DNA of 64,000 nucleotides from Trichaptum fuscoviolaceum (taxonomy: Eukaryota; Basidiomycota; Agaricomycetes; Hymenochaetales; Trichaptaceae): assembly GCA_910574455.1 (NCBI GenBank), contig CAJSYZ010000004.1, positions 5,032,599-5,096,598 of the forward strand, given 5' to 3'. Positions within the stretch are counted from its first letter, which is position 1, and each line of letters opens with the position of its first letter. This document shows, in pieces, positions 10,553-21,803 of the stretch. The position numbers were made by a program, and so were the translations under genes. The notes under the pieces were generated by a model that worked only from the letters and a program-made list of their open reading frames with translations, had not been told where the DNA came from and did not search any database.

Positions 10553-11678
10553 TCACCCCGGGTCATTGCTGGCATACCTCTGCCTAGACACTTTGGCGAA
10601 GCCCGTCAATCACCACAATGTGCGGAATGGATGAAAGCGGCTGCGTATGAGCTAGGGAAGCTCTACCAGCATGACGTTTGGGATGAGGTTCCCCGACCGA
10701 TCGATACTCACGTTATCCAAGGCATGTGGGTCTTCAATATCAAGGAGAAGCCAGATGGACCTCTTGAATATAGGATGCGCTGGGTGGCGTGAGGGGATTC
10801 TCAGCTAGAAAGTGAGTTTGGTGAAATCCATGCCACTTCTGGTGATTATACTGTGGCTCGGATTATATGCGCTCTCAGTGCTGCTGAAGACGGCCGTCTG
10901 GCGGTCAATGATATTTCCTCCGCTTACCTTCACAGCAGACTCGACCTGGATCTGCCAATCTATGTCGAATATCCTACAGGTTTTTCCCCGCAGACCCCCG
11001 GTACCGTATGCAAGCTCAAGAAGGCGCTCTATGGTCTACGCCAGGGCGCGCGTGCCTGGCAAGAAGAATTTCAATGGACTCTATCCTCGTGCGGTTTCAC
11101 CACTCTCGTTACCGCGCCATCTGCTTTCCGTCGTTCAGACTATCAAGGGGAAACGCTAGCTGGGACCCATGTCGACGACATTGTTAGCATGCACAAGACA
11201 GCGCCGAATGCTCCGCAAGCTGAAGAACAGCGTTTCAAAGACGACCTTGCTTCTCATTACGAGTACAAATCCCAGGACCTGATGAAGAGGACAAAACTTC
11301 TAGGATGGACGCTGTCCGTCACTACTGACTATGTGACTATCTCGGTCGAAGGGAAAATTAAACGATTGGCTGAACGCTACGGACTTCAAGACGCGAATCC
11401 TGCGTCAACTCCCATGGCGATTGATGCGTTGAAAACTTTTGCGAGCGCTAAGTCGGAACCTATCTCAGACTCTGATTTCCCTTATCGCAATGCCGTAGGG
11501 GAAATAATGTGGTTGGCAACCACCGCGCGTCCCGACATTGCTTTTGCTGCTCAAGTCCTTGCTCGTTATTTAGCCGCCCCGTCAAAAGTCCACTGTCTCG
11601 CCGTCAAGCGTGTTATACGTTACCTCTTGTTTACTCAAAATATTGGGCTCAATTACTCGAGGTCAAAATGCTTCGAAC
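10553..11678 (+). pseudogene. Copia pol fragment, reverse transcriptase
   Basis: Ty1/Copia reverse transcriptase: the sequence includes VWDEVPRP, GMWVFNIKEKPDG, the thumb-side KKALYGLRQGARAWQEEF and a catalytic HVDDIV. The conserved Arg in the VARGD-like position is a TGA at 10790-10792 (MRWVA-stop-GDSQ), consistent with a CGA to TGA change. The frame then stays open until the TRIM at 11679. The fragment is dead from the nonsense codon and four insertions. Confidence 0.88.
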
Positions 11679-12171
11679 TGTCATAAACCAAACTGGGAAA
11701 TAAGGCAATGAACTCGGGATTTTAGCCGTTAGACTAAAAGAGCCATGTTGTCAGGTTACTGACAACTGTTCCCAGCGCTATTTAAGGTGTTCGCACGTTA
11801 GGAATTACCCAATTCCTAACATTACCTCCCTCTCAAAGACCCTCTTCCTTTCCGGGGGGAAGAGGACACCCTTCCGTAAATAGCCGCCCCCCACCCTATT
11901 TCCTTTTAGGGTGTAAGCCAACAAAGTCCAGAGAGGATCCCGGATGCAATATTAATTTCATCTTTCATCATCAAATTAATTATTGCCACACCGGGAGTTG
12001 AACTCGTGACCTGGTAAACCTGACAACCTGTCATAAACCAAACTGGGAAATAAGGCAATGAACTCGGGATTTTAGCCGTTAGACTAAAAGAGCCATGTTG
12101 TCAGGTTACTGACAACTGTTCCCAGCGCTATTTAAGGTGTTCGCACGTTAGGAATTACCCAATTCCTAACA
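11679..12171 (-). mobile_element. TRIM: 493 bp miniature LTR element
   Basis: Two 143 bp direct repeats, identical by eye (11679-11821 and 12029-12171), flank a 207 bp core; the whole is bounded by a perfect 5 bp duplication CGAAC. On the minus strand each LTR runs TGTTAGG to ATGACA. A purine tract (GAGAGGGAGG) precedes the 3' LTR at 11822-11836. A primer site GTTGTCAGGTT (12017-12027) sits one base after the 5' LTR and complements AACCTGACAAC at 12097-12107 in that LTR, 28 nt after a TTAAATAG box (12128-12135). No ORF. Removing it with one CGAAC rejoins the Copia RNase H frame. It must be mobilised by another element. Confidence 0.85.
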
Positions 12172-12455
12172 CGAACCCCCAACTGGCTACTGTGACGCCG
12201 ATTGGGGGAGAGATCCTGGCGACCGAAGATCTGTCTCTGGTTACGTTTTTACCCTTGCCAACGGCGCTATTGACTGGAAAGTCAAGCGGCAACTTGTAGT
12301 TGCGCTTTCGACCGCCGAGGCCGAGTATTTATCCGCCTCGCAAGCAACTCGCGAAGCTATTTGGCTGCGTAACTTCTTCACCGAGATTGATAGATCACAT
12401 CATGACCAAGTTTCAACTATTTTCACCGACAATCAAGCCGCAATTAACATCATCA
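12172..12455 (+). pseudogene. Copia pol fragment, RNase H first part
   Basis: Reads YCDADWGRDPGDRRSVSGYVF, LSTAEAEYLSASQA and FTDNQAAIN, all hallmarks of Copia RNase H. It is cut at the TCA target site of the 31 kb DNA transposon, and the same frame resumes at 43843. Confidence 0.88.
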
Positions 12456-13089
12456 GGGAAACTTCCTTTTGCTTACGGCGACTGACGCGTCCTGACACGT
12501 CCTGATTTGGCTGGCACCTGTCTGAAGGGTCGCTACTTCGTCTGAAAATACACTGATTGCCTTATCTCACTGAAATAAGGAGTGTTTCAGGATGCAAGCC
12601 GTCTCTCAGTGCATCAGAATGCAAGTCAGGATTTCAGTGCTCAAGTGTAATACATCAGAGATTGCTTACGGCGGCTGGCGCGTCCTGAAGCTTCCTTAAA
12701 TGGGTTGAAGCGTTGTCATGCCTGCCTGAAGTGTTGCCTGGCTGCCTGATGGCCTTAAAACGGTGTTTCAGGACAAAATCAGTGCGTAAGGAGGGAAGCT
12801 GTACATCAGGCGGCAAGTCAGACTCAAGTGAGATTTACTACTACCACTACTGTACTCAAGTGAACTTGAACCTCTGTTTTGAGATTTCAAGCTACCTTCA
12901 TCTTCATGACATCTTGAAAGCGACAGCAAACACCATTGACAACCTCAGTCTACAATGATCATTCAATGAGAAGCAATTCAATAATAGATACAATCACGAT
13001 GCTCCTGGCAACTTTTGAAGACAAGAGCATACACTCAACAATTTACTCAACAAGATAACACCGTTAGCACTATTCAAACGGGCCTCAGC
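12456..13089. other. Left arm of the DNA transposon, non-coding
   Basis: No convincing gene. It contains the terminal inverted repeat and repeated subterminal words: TTGCTTACGGCG (twice), GCGTCCTGA, and several TTTCAGGA and CTGAAATAAGG words that recur inverted in the right arm. It probably serves transposase binding (inference). Confidence 0.6.
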
Positions 13090-13947
13090 CTACTCAATAT
13101 CGAGCATTGGGAAGTGATGGATTACTGTATCCGGTAAGGCCAAGGCATCTTGATTCAAGACGGAAGCAACAGCAAACGTGCTGTGCGCGTCGATTGCCGC
13201 ATCTAATAGAGCAGATGCAAGTGAGAAGATGGTCAGCCTGAGTGACAACTTGAAAAGGATAACTTACAATGGACTTGAGCAGCCGACAGCTCAACTTCGG
13301 CCCAATTGCTCATCGTGACCAAGACATCTTTTTCGATGTTTGTCTGCAGGAGTCTGCCCGCCATCTCCTCCAGCTTTATAAACGGTTGCGGAAACTTGAA
13401 CCAGAGACGGGGGTTCAGAAGCAGCTGGAGCCAAGTTAGCGTTCTTGGCCAGAAATCGGGGTAAACGAAGCGCGCCCAATCTGTCAAATTGACACAGGAG
13501 GTTACGGGAACGCCAAATTTATTCCTGATGCGAGTTGCATCACCTGCCAATTAGTTCAGTTATGCCGAATAATGAGAGAAGAAATGGGACTCTCATACCA
13601 GCGATTCCTGCTGACACTTTCCATACAGCTTCATCACCTAATAATTGTGTCAATCTCGCGGGAAGTTCATTAAGTAGATGAGTCCGGAGGAGGAACACAT
13701 GTTGCTGAACCGCGAGTTGGATGAGGTCCACGCGATATAGCTCTGGTGAGTTACTCGCCCATTCAATGTCGAGGGCAACGAAGCGTCGTTCCGGGGCATC
13801 CGGCAAGGAAGCATAGATGACGTCTACGGCATTCTCCATCGTCGCGGTGGTCAGACATACTTCAGGAACAAGAGGTCCGAGTGTATAACTGCGAAGTTGA
13901 AGAAGAGGCGTTGGCGGAACCCCCAGGTAGTCGAGGAGATGTTGCAT
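13090..13947 (-). CDS. WRN-like DEDDy 3'-5' exonuclease (transposon passenger)
   Basis: Spliced gene of about 245 codons: exons 13947-13599, 13543-13268 and 13202-13090; introns of 55 and 65 bp with GT-AG ends. It is a DnaQ-superfamily exonuclease of the RNase D/WRN type. Exo I is FVALDIEW (Asp, Glu), Exo II is AGIAGDATRIRNKF, and Exo III is YAAIDAH (Tyr-x3-Asp), so all DEDDy catalytic positions are present. No helicase domain follows. Enzymes of this type remove nucleotides from DNA or RNA 3' ends. It lies just inside the left end of the DNA transposon and looks intact, unlike its neighbour. A longer N-terminus encoded upstream is possible. The interval 13948-14849 holds no gene I can support. 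Confidence 0.82.
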
Positions 13948-14849
13948 CTGTTTGTGAAGCTGGCAAAAAGTCAGTGCAGTGATTTTGAGAGGAAATAGAA
14001 AGTAAGCACGAATTTTTGCATCCTAGATATCCTCCTTTGTGTCCAAGGAAGTCTTCGCGCGATGCGTACTCGAAGCACAGCATGGTCAATCAATAGGAGC
14101 ATGTGTAGCCCCAACAGAATGTGATAAAAGTTCATGGCGAAGGGTTGAATGGGTGGGTGGGTGGCGGGGAGGGGCGACACCCACTCCGAGTTCACATTTA
14201 TACAAAGCTCTTGCACACATTTTTCTGATGCCTTATTCTTCTGGGAAAAGAAGAGAGGAATCTATCAGTGCATTATACTATGGCTCGGATAAACCTCAAG
14301 CTGAACTGACAGGAGATAAGAAGGATTTCTTCTAGATGACTCGATTATGAGGCTTCTTTTCATTTTATGCACAAACAAACAAGAAAGTGAGTCAGGTTAA
14401 CTCCGAAGAAGTCAGGAAGACATAGCCCACTGCACAAGAAGCTGTTCCATCAGCTCTAGAAGGCAAAGCCACGAGTAAGCCGTCATACAATCAGTCATCC
14501 CTGGACACAACTTGAAACCGGAACCATGCCGATATGGGAAATGGGATCAATGCACCCCAATCCGCTTTGAAAGAAGTAGATTGAATGAAGGCACGTTTCT
14601 TGACCTTAGAGCTGGGGGGATTGCGCTGTCGGCCGATAATTGACTTATTCTGCATATTGAAACCGAGCGATCTCCGTTTCGGCGGCAATGGTGGTGGCAC
14701 AGAGGTGTTTGTCGAGGAATAGGACATGACTACTTGAACGATATCTAAGATGAAGTAATACTTTTTCCCGTTTGATGCATTCGCAATTTGCGTTGTGAGC
14801 TGCTTTGCCAACGTCAGGTAGACTGTTTGACGCACCTCTCATCAATGAG

Positions 14850-15930
14850 CTCGAGCTCAAGGTTGCGGTACTCGAGGCATCGGACGCAAATACCGACACC
14901 GGAATTTCCGAAATCGATCCAGAGGATGGGGTGTGGTGGGGAGGCTGATCCCATCGAGCACGCCTTCGCGTTTGGTGATCTCGGGCTTCTTGACGTCCGC
15001 GTACAGGAAGAAGTCGCAGAAGAGCGCTTGAGCCTGCCTAGGGCTTGCGCTTTTGAACTCGATCCAAACATCCATGCCACCGGGGCGCGAGAGCGCGGGG
15101 TCGAAACGCTCAAGATGGTTCGTCGCTGCGACGAGAAGAGGAAGCGGCCAACAGCAGCGGCGACACCATCAAGTGCATTAAGAAGGCCAGAAAGAGAGAG
15201 CGTGTTCACGTCGGATAGAGTGTCATATTTCTTACTTTTCTTCTTCTTGCCAATTTCTTCATTGTCGTCATCATCGTCATCTTATCCTTGTTGTCGGACA
15301 ACAAAGTGCTCTTCTTCTTACCACCAGGAACACAGGTTGAGGACCCGTCGCGCGAAGTTGAGCGAGTGAATGCAGCATCAAGGTCCTCGAGAAGGACAAT
15401 ACACGGGGCAGGCACACGGCCCATAAGCGACGACAACGCCACATCGTTCATCCAAAAGGCGGAACGTGAGATGGCGAGAATGTCGAGCATGAGCGCGCCA
15501 GCAAGGGCATGGATCAACGATGATCTGCCCAAGCCAGGGACACGATAGAGGAAATTGTCGCGACGAGAGCGGTTACCACGGTCAGCGCACCACTGATTCA
15601 GAAAGAGAGGTTAAACTTTCAGTCGATGTGTGGCACTTTATGTACATACCTTCTCTGATTGCAAGAAGTCCCTTGTGTCGGCAAGGAGCATCTCTTAAAT
15701 CCCCGCCATGAGCCATGGAATCAGCGAAATAGATATGAATTTGATGGTCGTCTGGTGAGGCAAACTGGAAGCCTTTGAGCTCCTCATCTCCGAATGACTT
15801 GTCTCTGAAAGAAGACTTGCCCGGCAAGATGGTGCGCGCTGTCGTCTCGAACTCGTAAGCGTGCTGGCATTCTAAGCGCTTCAACAACCATAGCATCAGC
15901 CAGTCATGTAGTTGTGTTCATCGGGTCATG
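14850..15930 (-). pseudogene. BCS1-type AAA ATPase, degenerate
   Basis: Reads as a BCS1-like mitochondrial AAA protein: DWLMLWLLKR and YEFETTAR in the BCS1-specific domain, then RVPGLGRSSLIHALAGAL in the Walker A region, LLEDLDAAF (Walker B), LSLSGLLNALDGVAAA, TNHLERFDPALSRPGGMDVW and a continuing AAA lid. BCS1 inserts the Rieske protein into complex III; fungi carry many diverged paralogues. The Walker A lysine is Arg here (GLGRSS). A 2 bp TC insertion near 15137 breaks the frame before TNHLERF. The N-terminal membrane segment was not found. An intron (GTATGT...CAG) lies near 15600-15650. Confidence 0.78.
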
Positions 15931-16349
15931 AGCTATTGTTGCAATAGCGGATAACTACTAGGGCTACTTACCAGTCCCCACAACAATGAAAGTGTCTCCG
16001 GAAGTCTCTAGTTTCCAACCTGACCATGGCTGTCAGTGGTGGTAGCGGACGACGGAGGGCCTGTGATGCCAGTGTCAGACCCCACGTGGGAAGTCATCAT
16101 GTCGATGCTGGGTACTACTAGTAGCAGGAGTGCGATGGCAATGGTGGTGGTGCTGTCTGGCGGTGTTCCAGAATTGCACCATCTTGCGTGCGCTGTAAAC
16201 GGTGTGAGCTAGGATTCTGTATCAAATGGTATGTAAATAACGTGAAGTAAAAGGATTGAGAAGGAGAATAAACTCACCAGCCTTGAACTCCTGTGCCATG
16301 CTCGTGCAGACCTCTGTCTCCCATTCCGCCCAGATCTGTTACGACATAA

Positions 16350-16720
16350 TTTAGTACAAAGTGCAGGAGAGCAGCGCATGGAAGATGTCGTATGTGAAGG
16401 AGACAGCGCCAAGGTTGAAGAAAATGACAAGCCTCAAGGTAGTGCAAGAGGATGAGATGATAGAGAGTTTGTGCGCATGGTGGGGGAGTTGAGGAAGGGG
16501 CTCAGTCTGGGAAAAGGCGAGCGGCGATGTCCACGTCGGGCTCTTGCTGACTCGGAGTCGGGAAAACAATACTACCAAGTTGCGTGTCTGTCTTTGAATC
16601 AAGGTTGGTCGCAAAGCCCATTTGATCCAGCTCCTCCGTCGTCTGCCAGAAGGCAATAGCATAAGTCAAGCCGTGCAGTTCCCTCTGACCTAGAACGTCC
16701 CGAGAATAACAACCGGTCAT
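16350..16720 (-). pseudogene. Possible remnant of the trypsin-like protease family
   Basis: A short open stretch with LTYAIAFWQTTEELDQMGF resembles the C-terminal part of the neighbouring protease (FTYGVPIWQQLSEMRTSGF). It has no GDSG motif and no clear start. It may be a decayed tandem copy. The call rests on one short local resemblance, so it is weak. The segments 15931-16349 and 16721-17261 hold nothing else I can support. Confidence 0.35.
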
Positions 16721-17261
16721 TCCATTAAAATTATTATACCTAATAGTTGTCGAGCAGAGCAGTTGTAGTAGTAGCCGGACCGACCTTCGCCCCTCAGGCT
16801 TAGTTTACTAGTACTAGTAGTTTCCGACTTCAAGCTGACCTCCGAGTCGGAAGAACTTCCGAGTCAGAGCCTGAGACCGAGTCGTGGGACTTCAAGTTCA
16901 GCTCAAAAGTTCAAGTTGCCGAACAGTGACCCGTAACGATGTTCGGTCTTCAGGTTGGTAGACCCGGATTCGAGCCAGTCGTGAATTTATCGGGCAGTAA
17001 TTAGAGCATCACTGGTGCCAGTGAGTCCAAGTCCGACTCGGAATAGTTAGTAAACAATTCATATCGTTTTTTATTTACATACAGAATACAACAACTTGAA
17101 TACCGATGCACATAAAACACAAGTATAAGGTCGACGAACACAGAACAGGAGACAAACATACAAAGACACAACTTGAATACTAGTGGTATGCACTGGTATG
17201 AGGTAATACTACGAAAAGAAAACAGTTAGAAATAGTTTGAGTACAAGCCTGAGTCCTCAGG

Positions 17262-18620
17262 CTACTTCGTCTGACTCCGAGTCTGCGGTCTAAGTGAATT
17301 AAAAGGTCCCAATGCTGCTCGTTCCCGCTCAACCTTGTGGTGCTCCTCATTAAACCACGCTTTCCATGTACTCGAGCCCTTGTTAGCCCTAGTTACCTTA
17401 ATCTGTGGATGATATTCTGCAAGTTCCGACATCACTGCATCATCCTCTTGTGATTCGAATCCGAAATGAATATCACCGTAACCGAAGCCTGAGGTGCGCA
17501 TCTCCGACAATTGTTGCCAAATAGGGACTCCGTAAGTGAACCCATCGTGTTGCCATTCGGTCGAAGTCGTAACAAAGGTGATTGTACCAAGTGCGTTGGC
17601 ATCCTGGTCGATGACCAAGCTTCCGGAATCACCTTGGTCTCCAAATATACGGCTAGGACCACCGAAGTGCTTGCCGGGTGGAAATTGCAGGACCGCCTGC
17701 CAGCAACTCTCGACGCCCTTTACACCTTCTTTGATTCCACAGGTTTTGCGACGTTTGCCTTCACCGGAGACTGTGACATCATATTCTAGTGTAAGATCGA
17801 CCCAGTAGGAAGTGAGATTGTTATAAACGCCCACTGTGTGGCCAGTTGTCCAACCAAACTTATATACCCGTCTTGTTTCAAGCTTCGAGGATACGACCTT
17901 TGTGCCATCATTCGCTAGTGCTCTATGGAGCTGCTTATCTGTAATCGCTTGTTTGTCCGTTTCTTCTTGATAAAGACGGCTGTAGATGTCGCGCGGTTTC
18001 GTGAAATCTTTGATATGCACCAGACCATCATGTACTTGAGTGCCTTCCTTCCATCCCATGAACTCCAGAATGTCGTCGAAAGCAGCTGAACCACACAAGC
18101 TCTTTGGTTCATACCTTCTCAAGTCTGCATAATTCCAAAATTGCCCCTTCCGATGCTGCTTGCAGAGAATATTCATGTCAGATGGGAGACGGTCGTCACA
18201 AATCCTGATCAACGCCCAGTCCGATGCATAGGGGTGCTTGTTAGTCCGTGTGAGTGTTTGTTGGCATCCGAGGGGTTCTACGAGGCACTATTGATCCGCT
18301 CAGACTCTGATTCTCTGCCACGAGTAGAAGTAGTCAACAAAGCAGGACTACCGGCGAAGGAGAAAGTAGGACTCACCTGGCCATATGCCATCGATGACAC
18401 CTTCTAGTCTCTGCCTTGCAGATCGAATACTATTTTCCTCGTTGGATGGGCGAAAGCCCGTGATCTGCCGAGACAATTCTATCAAATCAAAGCCTTCCCT
18501 TGGCGAAGCTGGATATCACCTCATTAATCATTGCTGCCGGTATAGGAGAACATAGTAGAAAGCTGTAGGACTCACGCGGAATCGGATTTCTACGTGATGG
18601 CTTGGATGATGCCAGCATGA
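17262..18620 (-). CDS. Trypsin-like serine protease (transposon passenger)
   Basis: The main exon 18228-17262 encodes a chymotrypsin-fold-like protein. SDWALI near its start is a plausible catalytic Asp region, and FGDQGDSGSLVID holds the nucleophile Ser. Between them lie about 210 residues. Upstream exons (ATG near 18617, then a GTGAGT...CAG intron, then a stretch reading ELSRQITGFRPSNEENSIR) seem to belong to it, but the splice into the main exon could not be settled, and the catalytic His was not located. Similar GDSGS proteins of unknown role are common near fungal transposons (recollection, not checked). It lies inside the DNA transposon, divergent from the 19297 gene. Confidence 0.6.
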
Positions 18621-19296
18621 TGCTGATTCAAGTTGAAGTCGTTGCTGTTGTGCTTTCGAGTTCAAGATGAATAGGTAGTACTATTGGGACGAAATGGGAA
18701 AGAATGCAGTGGGAAAGACGTCACTGGCACGGTTCTGGCTGCCACTGGCAGTGAGTGGCGTGAGCCTGAGAAGTCTGGCTTCAAGTTCAGATTCAAGTTC
18801 CGCATTTAGTAGCCTGACTACCCCATGCCCACTGCCAGTGGCATCGACGTATCGTGTCTTTGTCTACTATACTCTGTAGTACTGTACTCTAGTAGTACTC
18901 AAGGTTGTTCTTTTCAACAGCTTGAAGCCCTCTCACCTTAAAGTCGAAGTCCCTGCCACCTAAATTTTAGTTCAGAGGCTGCCACTGGCGGTACTCAGGC
19001 TGGCGGTGAGTCAACCAGTCTCCTAGTTTAACTTCATCCGCTGACTGAGATCTTCAAACTTCAAGTTGTAGCCTGAGTAGTACTATCTACTACTACTAGT
19101 ATATTGGCAACTTGATCTCTAAATTTGAACCGAAGTTCAAGATACTACTATTCGGTTCCGACGACTTGGAGTCGGACTCGGAGTTGGTAGGCTCGCAGCT
19201 ACTATACTATTGCACCAGTTTTTTAACTCCATTTTGAAGCTGTTGGAGAAAGCGAAACAACCTCCTATCAGGCTTCAAGTCACAGTTTTTTTCAAA
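18621..19296. other. Intergenic spacer between divergent genes
   Basis: No gene. Rich in short recurring words: GCCACTGGCAGTG, CTTCAAGTT, GGAGTCGGACTCGGAG, and TAGTAGTAC runs. The same words recur near 16.8, 32.5, 33.8 and 54.3 kb. It probably holds the promoters of the protease and of the 19297 gene. Confidence 0.5.
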
Positions 19297-21486
19297 ATGT
19301 ACGGTGAGCCTGAGTTTGAGTCAAATGCCCTTGTTGGTTCTGACAATAACTAAATTGTAGATCGTAAAAGGAGTCGGAATGATGGGTATCCCACCATGCC
19401 AGTGACGCTTGGGCCTCACACAATTAACATGTCGGGATCAAATTCTAGAGGTGGTAGCGGCAGCTCACGCAGGCAGCCCAGGGGCGGCAGCTCACGCAGG
19501 CAGCCCAGCAACTCACCCGCTGGTGGGAGCAGCTCACGCAGGCAGCCCAGCAACTCACCCGCTGGTGGGAGCAGCTCACGCAGGCAGCCCAGCAACTCAC
19601 CCGCTGGTGGGAGCAGCTCATGCAGGCAGCCCAGCAACTCACCCGCTGGTGGCGGCAGCTCACACTACCCAAACCGGATTGATGCGTACAGAAAGATAGG
19701 CGCAAGTAAACTTGAAGATCTTAATAGTCGCATATCTTCTGCCAAGTACAAACGCGGCCCTTCATCTCCGAGTCCTAGTGTCGATGAGCCCAAACCAAAA
19801 AGGCCCAAAGTTGAACGGGTGGAATCATTCCCGACATCCGTTCCACCACCATCAAGGTCACTATCACTGGCCGATTATCACGTCCCGGGACCTGGCGGTG
19901 TTCTTGAATCACCTAAAAAATCTCCCGGACGTACTATGGGTAAACTGCTTGACGCTGTGGCACAAAATGCACAGCTCACTGGCATAGAAGGCAACGAGTC
20001 GGTTCGCTCGACTTCAGGCCATCCAGGCCTTTCATCAGATGATAGGATTGCGAGTTTGGAGGGTCAGGTTGCTACGTTGAACGATACTCTTCGCAAGATA
20101 TATTCTGATGTTGCTCTCTTGACTGATAATATTGCTGGGGTAAGTATTATGATCATGTTTCGAAAAAGAACATCTAATAACCTACGCTTGTTAGTCACGG
20201 GCAGCAGGCGACGCTGTTAGAGTAAGGAAGACCTTGGATAGTCTAAGGTTCTTCTTCATGGAATCCTCCGCAATTGTCCTTGGGTTCTCAAGAGGGGAGA
20301 TACGGAATTGCCTTGACAATCGAGGCACTGATGATCCCTTCGGTTCCCTCTACTTCGAGTTGGACAGGTTCGATTTTCAGAAAATCATGAATCAATACTA
20401 CCGAAGACATTCTCGCGACGGCTCGGAAGGTCTTAGAGAACTGTTATCTGAATATGGACTTTATAGAGAAGAGAAGGCAGAAGAGTTTATGGCAGTATTG
20501 AACTCATACGATACGGATGCCGAAGATCTTAAGGCTTTCCAATTCTTCATACCGTTCTTCCAGGCCTACTACGACGTAACTTACAAACTCATCGCAATCA
20601 TCGATGCCGGTCTCCAAAGCATGTCAGTTATGGTCTCTAGACTTTTCCAGGCTCATTCTCAGGCTTCCAGTCATCTTTCCGGTATTCGGCCCCCCCCACT
20701 GAAAGTGCATCTACCCTATCATCCGATATCGGAACCAGGGAGTTTGCAATCGAAATACATGACGCCTGCGGTTGAACAGCTTCATTTTCAGCCCCAGAAA
20801 GAGGAGGTCAACGAAATGCTACTGCAGTTTGACACGGAGCAGAAATCTTGGGAAATGGCGATTAAGCTGTGCAATATTCACGATGCATTCTTCCATCGGA
20901 CGAAGGTGTTAGAGGTCACCTCCAATGACTATGCGATTTCTCAACGGCAGAATCTATTCAGGCGCGTTTGCATGACATCATAGGAAGGTTTACCAGGGAA
21001 GCAAAGTCGAAGCAGGGGCCTGTCGGACCACCGGCAGATATTCCTTCTGTTGAGATTAATAATTACTTCCGCGAATTGGGTCATCTTCAGAGGAGATTGA
21101 TAAGCGCGCTTAGGATTGTCAAGAGATGGTTGCAAATTGCCTCCACAAAGGGTCTTTTCGATGTCGTCATGCGGAAGGGGAAAGGCGATGTCGTATCAGA
21201 TCTCTTAAACAAGATAATACATCGAAGGCAGGAGTCGACTGATGATGTCCTTGATTCTATTGATATGTTAGCAGCCTATAACAAGGACGAAATGGAGGCA
21301 TATACGGAAAGACAGGGCACGGCAGCATCGACGTCAGCAGCGTCCTTGACTACCCAGACGACTCGAAAATCTTTCTTGGAGCATGCGGACATGCAGAGAT
21401 ACCAAACGTATCTGACGGAGGCGGTGTGCGCGTCATTCGACAGACAACCCCCGAAAGGCATCGCGGTGAATATTGATATTAAATAA
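19297..21486 (+). CDS. Unrecognised protein with minisatellite N-terminus and helical C-terminus
   Basis: Four-exon gene: ATG 19297, then introns 19304-19360, 20140-20194 and 20906-20961, all GT-AG and 55-57 bp, each joining in frame. The N-terminal part is Ser/Arg/Pro/Gly-rich and carries 14-residue repeats (SSRRQPSNSPAGGS). A basic nuclear-signal-like stretch (PKPKRPKVE) follows. After residue 200 or so the protein is predicted mostly helical, with a coiled-coil-like segment (SLEGQVATLNDTLRKIYSDV). I know no family for it. It lies inside the DNA transposon and converges on the transposase 3' end. The gap 21487-21803 holds nothing. Confidence 0.65.
19485..19652 (+). repeat. 42 bp coding minisatellite, four units
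   Basis: Four near-identical 42 bp units (core CAGCCCAGCAACTCACCCG), with a partial fifth upstream. Because 42 is a multiple of three, every frame stays open through the array. One unit differs by CGC to TGC. Confidence 0.9.
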
Positions 21487-21803
21487 ATTCTAGGGTATCG
21501 CAATTATTTAGAATTGGCGATAGAGTCAAAGGATGACTCCAAGCCTTCAAGTCCTCAAGGTCGCCTCAACTACTAGCCGAATTAGCCCTCTCGTAGGTGG
21601 TGGGTTGACAATGGACACAGTATGCTTGCATCTCCAGTTTCTCCTTTTGTTGCTTTGAGATTTGTTGATAATTATATTACCTCGAACAATGAATACCATG
21701 ATGTTGTCGCCGCTGGCTCTGGCAATGTAAACTGTACAACAAGTCTCAATACACTTTGTAGTACTATGTGGCAATGTGCTAACGGAAGAGTTTAACTTAG
21801 TAA

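Noticed and set aside
11995..12086. tRNA-like A box (TAGTCTAACGG) and B box (GTTCAACTC) on the minus strand of the TRIM
   Set aside because: Both boxes match consensus, but no cloverleaf can be drawn and the region is better explained by the Pol II TATA box and self-primer; short matches like these arise by chance.
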